Shown here one piece after another: positions 49,401 through 50,095 of a stretch of DNA of 50,095 nt. Below the pieces are notes generated by a model. It saw nothing but the letters and a program-made list of their open reading frames with translations. It did not search any database and was not told the DNA's origin. This DNA is from Oscillospiraceae bacterium. GTDB lineage: Bacteria > Bacillota > Clostridia > Oscillospirales > Oscillospiraceae. Made by a program: the position numbers and the translations under genes. The DNA lies in the NCBI GenBank assembly GCA_910575265.1, contig CAJTEA010000018.1, positions 1 through 50,095 of the forward strand. The letters are read 5' to 3'. Numbering within the stretch: the stretch's first letter is position 1; each line of letters opens with the position of its first letter.

Positions 49401-49918
49401 TCGGCCTGGGCAAACAGGCCGTGGGCTGGGGCCGCGACCTCATCATGGGCATCGTCAACGGAATCAAAGGGGCCATCGGAGCGGTCAAGGACGCTGTGTG
49501 CAGCGTGGGCGACACCATCCGCTCCTTCCTCCACTTCTCCGTCCCGGACGAGGGGCCGCTCACCGATTATGAGTCCTGGATGCCCGACTTTATGGCTGGG
49601 CTTGCCAAGGGCATCGAGCAGAGCCGGGGAGCCGTCCGCGCCGCCATTGGCAGCGTGGCGGACGATCTGGCCCTCACCCCCACTGTATCTGTGGCGGCGG
49701 GCAGCTTAGACGCTCTAAAGACTGGCAGCGGGAGATACACCGAGACTGCCACCGCTGACAGAGGTTCCGATCTGTCCACTCGGCTGGATGCCATGTACGA
49801 GGTGGTCACCAAGTACCTGCCCCGGCTGGCCAGCCGCCAGATCGTGCTGGACTCCGGCACCCTGGTGGGTGAACTGTCCGATGGCATGAACCGAACGCTG
49901 GGGAGGAACCTGCTATGA
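46499..49918 (+). CDS. Tail tape measure protein
   Basis: The 1139-residue protein sets tail length. The N terminus has VEIGGDTTKLTTALKDVDKA and a coiled coil (LRDVNKLLKLDPGNTELL), followed by the conserved phage-tail TP901 block (ALAKQMGSETVFSASECAEAL and LNYLALAGYDTQEM). Hydrophobic segments near residues 490-570 precede long tandem repeats: Trp-rich units of about 21 residues (IWNGI..FFSGLWEGI type), then helical units of 11-22 residues (AWEAIKTAV..TVMEAIKTA). GGGAGGTG precedes the start. The final 250 residues are non-repetitive. Confidence 0.93.
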   Translation: MGARRIAGITVEIGGDTTKLTTALKDVDKALSTTQSSLRDVNKLLKLDPGNTELLAQKHRLLGEAVSETKEKLATLKTAAEQANQALASGEITQSQYDALQREIIETEQKLKDLERQAENSSVALQKIGQVGDKLQAVGDKVSGVGETLTKSVTAPVVGLGTAAVATAANFESSMSQVQATMGITKDAMSTVNGESVNTMDTLSALAKQMGSETVFSASECAEALNYLALAGYDTQEMCDTLPTVLNLAAAGGIDLASASDMVTDAMSALGMGTDEATTMVDQMAKTSSTTNTSVAQLGDAILTIGATAKSVKGGTAELNTALGILANNGIKGAEGGTHLRNVILSLQNPTDKAAASMEQLGVDVYDSEGNMRSLNDVLGDLNTSMDGMTSAEKSNIIATIFNKTDLAAVNALLANTGESWDTLQHSITESGGAAQQMADTQLDNLQGQLTILKSALEGLAISIGELLMPVIKNIVACIQSFVDWLNSLDEGAKQTIVTIGLIVAAVGPVLIIIGKVISAVGTILSVVSKIGPVIGAVKTAATGLFTVLVANPIGLVVAAIAALIAIFVALWNNCEGFREFWIGLWEAIKSAAIAVWEALSSFFQGAWEAIVNLAQTIWGGIGGFFSGLWEAISTTAQAVWGAISEFLSGLWIGIVSTAQTIWGGITEFFSGLWEGIRSVAETVWNAISSFLSGLWTGIVTTAQTIWNGITTFFSGLWEGIRATAEVVWNGISTFLSTLWTAISTAAQTIWNGIATFLSTLWTAISSTAQAAWNGIKEFLSGIWEAIKGVFTAALEAIKSVVSGAWEAIKTAISTALEAIKTAVTTAWEAIKTAVTTVMEAIKTAITTAWEAIKTAVLTVMEAVKTAITAAWEAIKTAVTTVVNAIKETVVAVWEGSKEAVSGIMDRLKETVVNAWNALKEAVTNVVNAIREAVTGVFSKLAEGVSNAMKNVLDAVKNGFNFVKDHILGLGKQAVGWGRDLIMGIVNGIKGAIGAVKDAVCSVGDTIRSFLHFSVPDEGPLTDYESWMPDFMAGLAKGIEQSRGAVRAAIGSVADDLALTPTVSVAAGSLDALKTGSGRYTETATADRGSDLSTRLDAMYEVVTKYLPRLASRQIVLDSGTLVGELSDGMNRTLGRNLL

Positions 49919-50010
49919 TCCGAAAATTCAGACTGACCAATGGTGCGGGGGACGGCTGGGACCTGAACAGCCGAGACCCCATAAAAATCCGTGTAAACGA
50001 CAAACTCTGA
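49915..50010 (+). pseudogene. Distal tail protein gene, interrupted by an insertion sequence
   Basis: Overlapping the tape measure stop (ATGA), this frame starts MIRKFRLTNGAGDGWDLNSR, the expected opening of a siphovirus distal tail (Dit-like) protein. It then runs into unrelated sequence (IKIRVNDKL) and stops at 50008-50010. About twenty codons are native. The break coincides with sequence that looks like an IS256-type end. The rest of the gene is presumably beyond the insertion, outside the window. Confidence 0.75.
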
Positions 50011-50095
50011 CAGAATAAAAAGGATCGACTCAGTCAAGAATGGAAATAACAACCAATTCAAGAAGGAGTCGAAGAAAATGAACGCAGCACCGCAG
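49973..50095 (+). mobile_element. Start of an IS256-like insertion sequence
   Basis: The prophage tail gene is abruptly followed by CATAAAAATCCGTGTAAAC and CTCTGACAG, which resemble IS256-family terminal repeats, then AT-rich sequence, AAGGAG and an ATG. The left boundary (about 49973) is estimated, and family assignment is tentative because only 18 bases of the coding region are visible. The insertion would inactivate tail assembly. Confidence 0.55.
50078..50095 (+). CDS. Transposase, first codons
   Basis: Six codons (MNAAPQ) are visible behind AAGGAG, spaced about ten bases. The opening fits IS256-family transposases, but six residues cannot prove it. The gene continues past the window's end. 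Confidence 0.4.

Noticed and set aside
46400..49534. 1044-residue minus-strand ORF
   Set aside because: It is the complement of the repetitive tape measure gene; its apparent repeats merely mirror those.

Overview
The window reads as part of a Gram-positive, probably gut-dwelling clostridial chromosome (inferred from the Firmicutes-type phage gene families, strong AGGAGG ribosome binding sites and high GC). It carries a low-GC defence and integration region on the left (about 1-9100) and a long, GC-rich HK97-type siphovirus prophage on the right (about 9150-50095). An insertion sequence cuts into the window at each end: an IS5-like transposase tail at 1-142 and the start of an IS256-like element at about 49973-50095. 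The right-hand one interrupts the distal tail gene, so the prophage is probably defective.

Left region. After the IS5-like end come a truncated gene of unknown function, an Rpn-type PD-(D/E)XK nuclease/transposase gene and a small Cys-containing protein gene on the minus strand. A 3' fragment of a tRNA-Pro(CGG) gene follows (2478-2527, a probable attachment-site scar), then two intrinsic terminators and a 20-bp-periodic repeat. Next is a complete four-gene LlaJI-type restriction-modification operon on the minus strand. In transcription order it is a small HTH protein, two m5C methyltransferases, a McrB-like AAA+ subunit and a LlaJI-family nuclease, driven by a good sigma-A promoter at 8501-8529.

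Prophage control and replication (8642-24528). A SLOG/YpsA-like gene diverges from an XRE repressor and an ImmA/IrrE metalloprotease gene. These are followed by an unknown gene, a structured leader RNA candidate, a second HTH gene and an operator-studded early promoter (13691-13799). The early operon encodes a DUF4406-like protein, DUF2800 and DUF2815 proteins, a family A DNA polymerase, an AntA/KilAC antirepressor, a primase-helicase of the VapE type, a VRR-NUC nuclease, a SNF2-like helicase, an ArpU-like regulator and a lone MazF/PemK toxin. An array of AGAAACA-type repeats between the primase-helicase and VRR-NUC genes is a candidate replication origin.

Accessory middle (24530-37304). An AT-richer cassette with its own promoter encodes a NYN/PIN-like protein and a possible PUA-like protein. 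After an HNH nuclease comes a DNA-modification block: ParB-methylase fusion, PAPS-reductase-like protein and a C5 methyltransferase with a repetitive target-recognition region. Three consecutive transcription units then share the same 81-bp composite promoter, TACACAA-N16-TTGTGTA-N18-CTTGCTAT-N11-AGAGCGAATATGGG. They encode two paralogous proteins of unknown function, an amidoligase, a gamma-glutamylcyclotransferase-like protein and several small proteins. The amidoligase and both paralogues end in, or carry near the end, the same roughly 40-residue module. This set is the best candidate in the window for an undescribed system, possibly a peptide-bond-forming protein-modification system acting on the shared module.

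Virion genes (37364-50010). The order is terminase small and large subunits, portal, ClpP-type protease, major capsid protein, connectors, tail completion proteins, major tail protein, tail assembly chaperones with a classical A AAA AAC -1 frameshift site, tape measure, and the IS-interrupted distal tail gene. A second AT-rich cassette (RHH protein plus small unknown protein, with its own operator-flanked promoter and terminator) sits between the large terminase and portal genes. No integrase, lysis genes, baseplate genes, CRISPR array or complete tRNA are visible.
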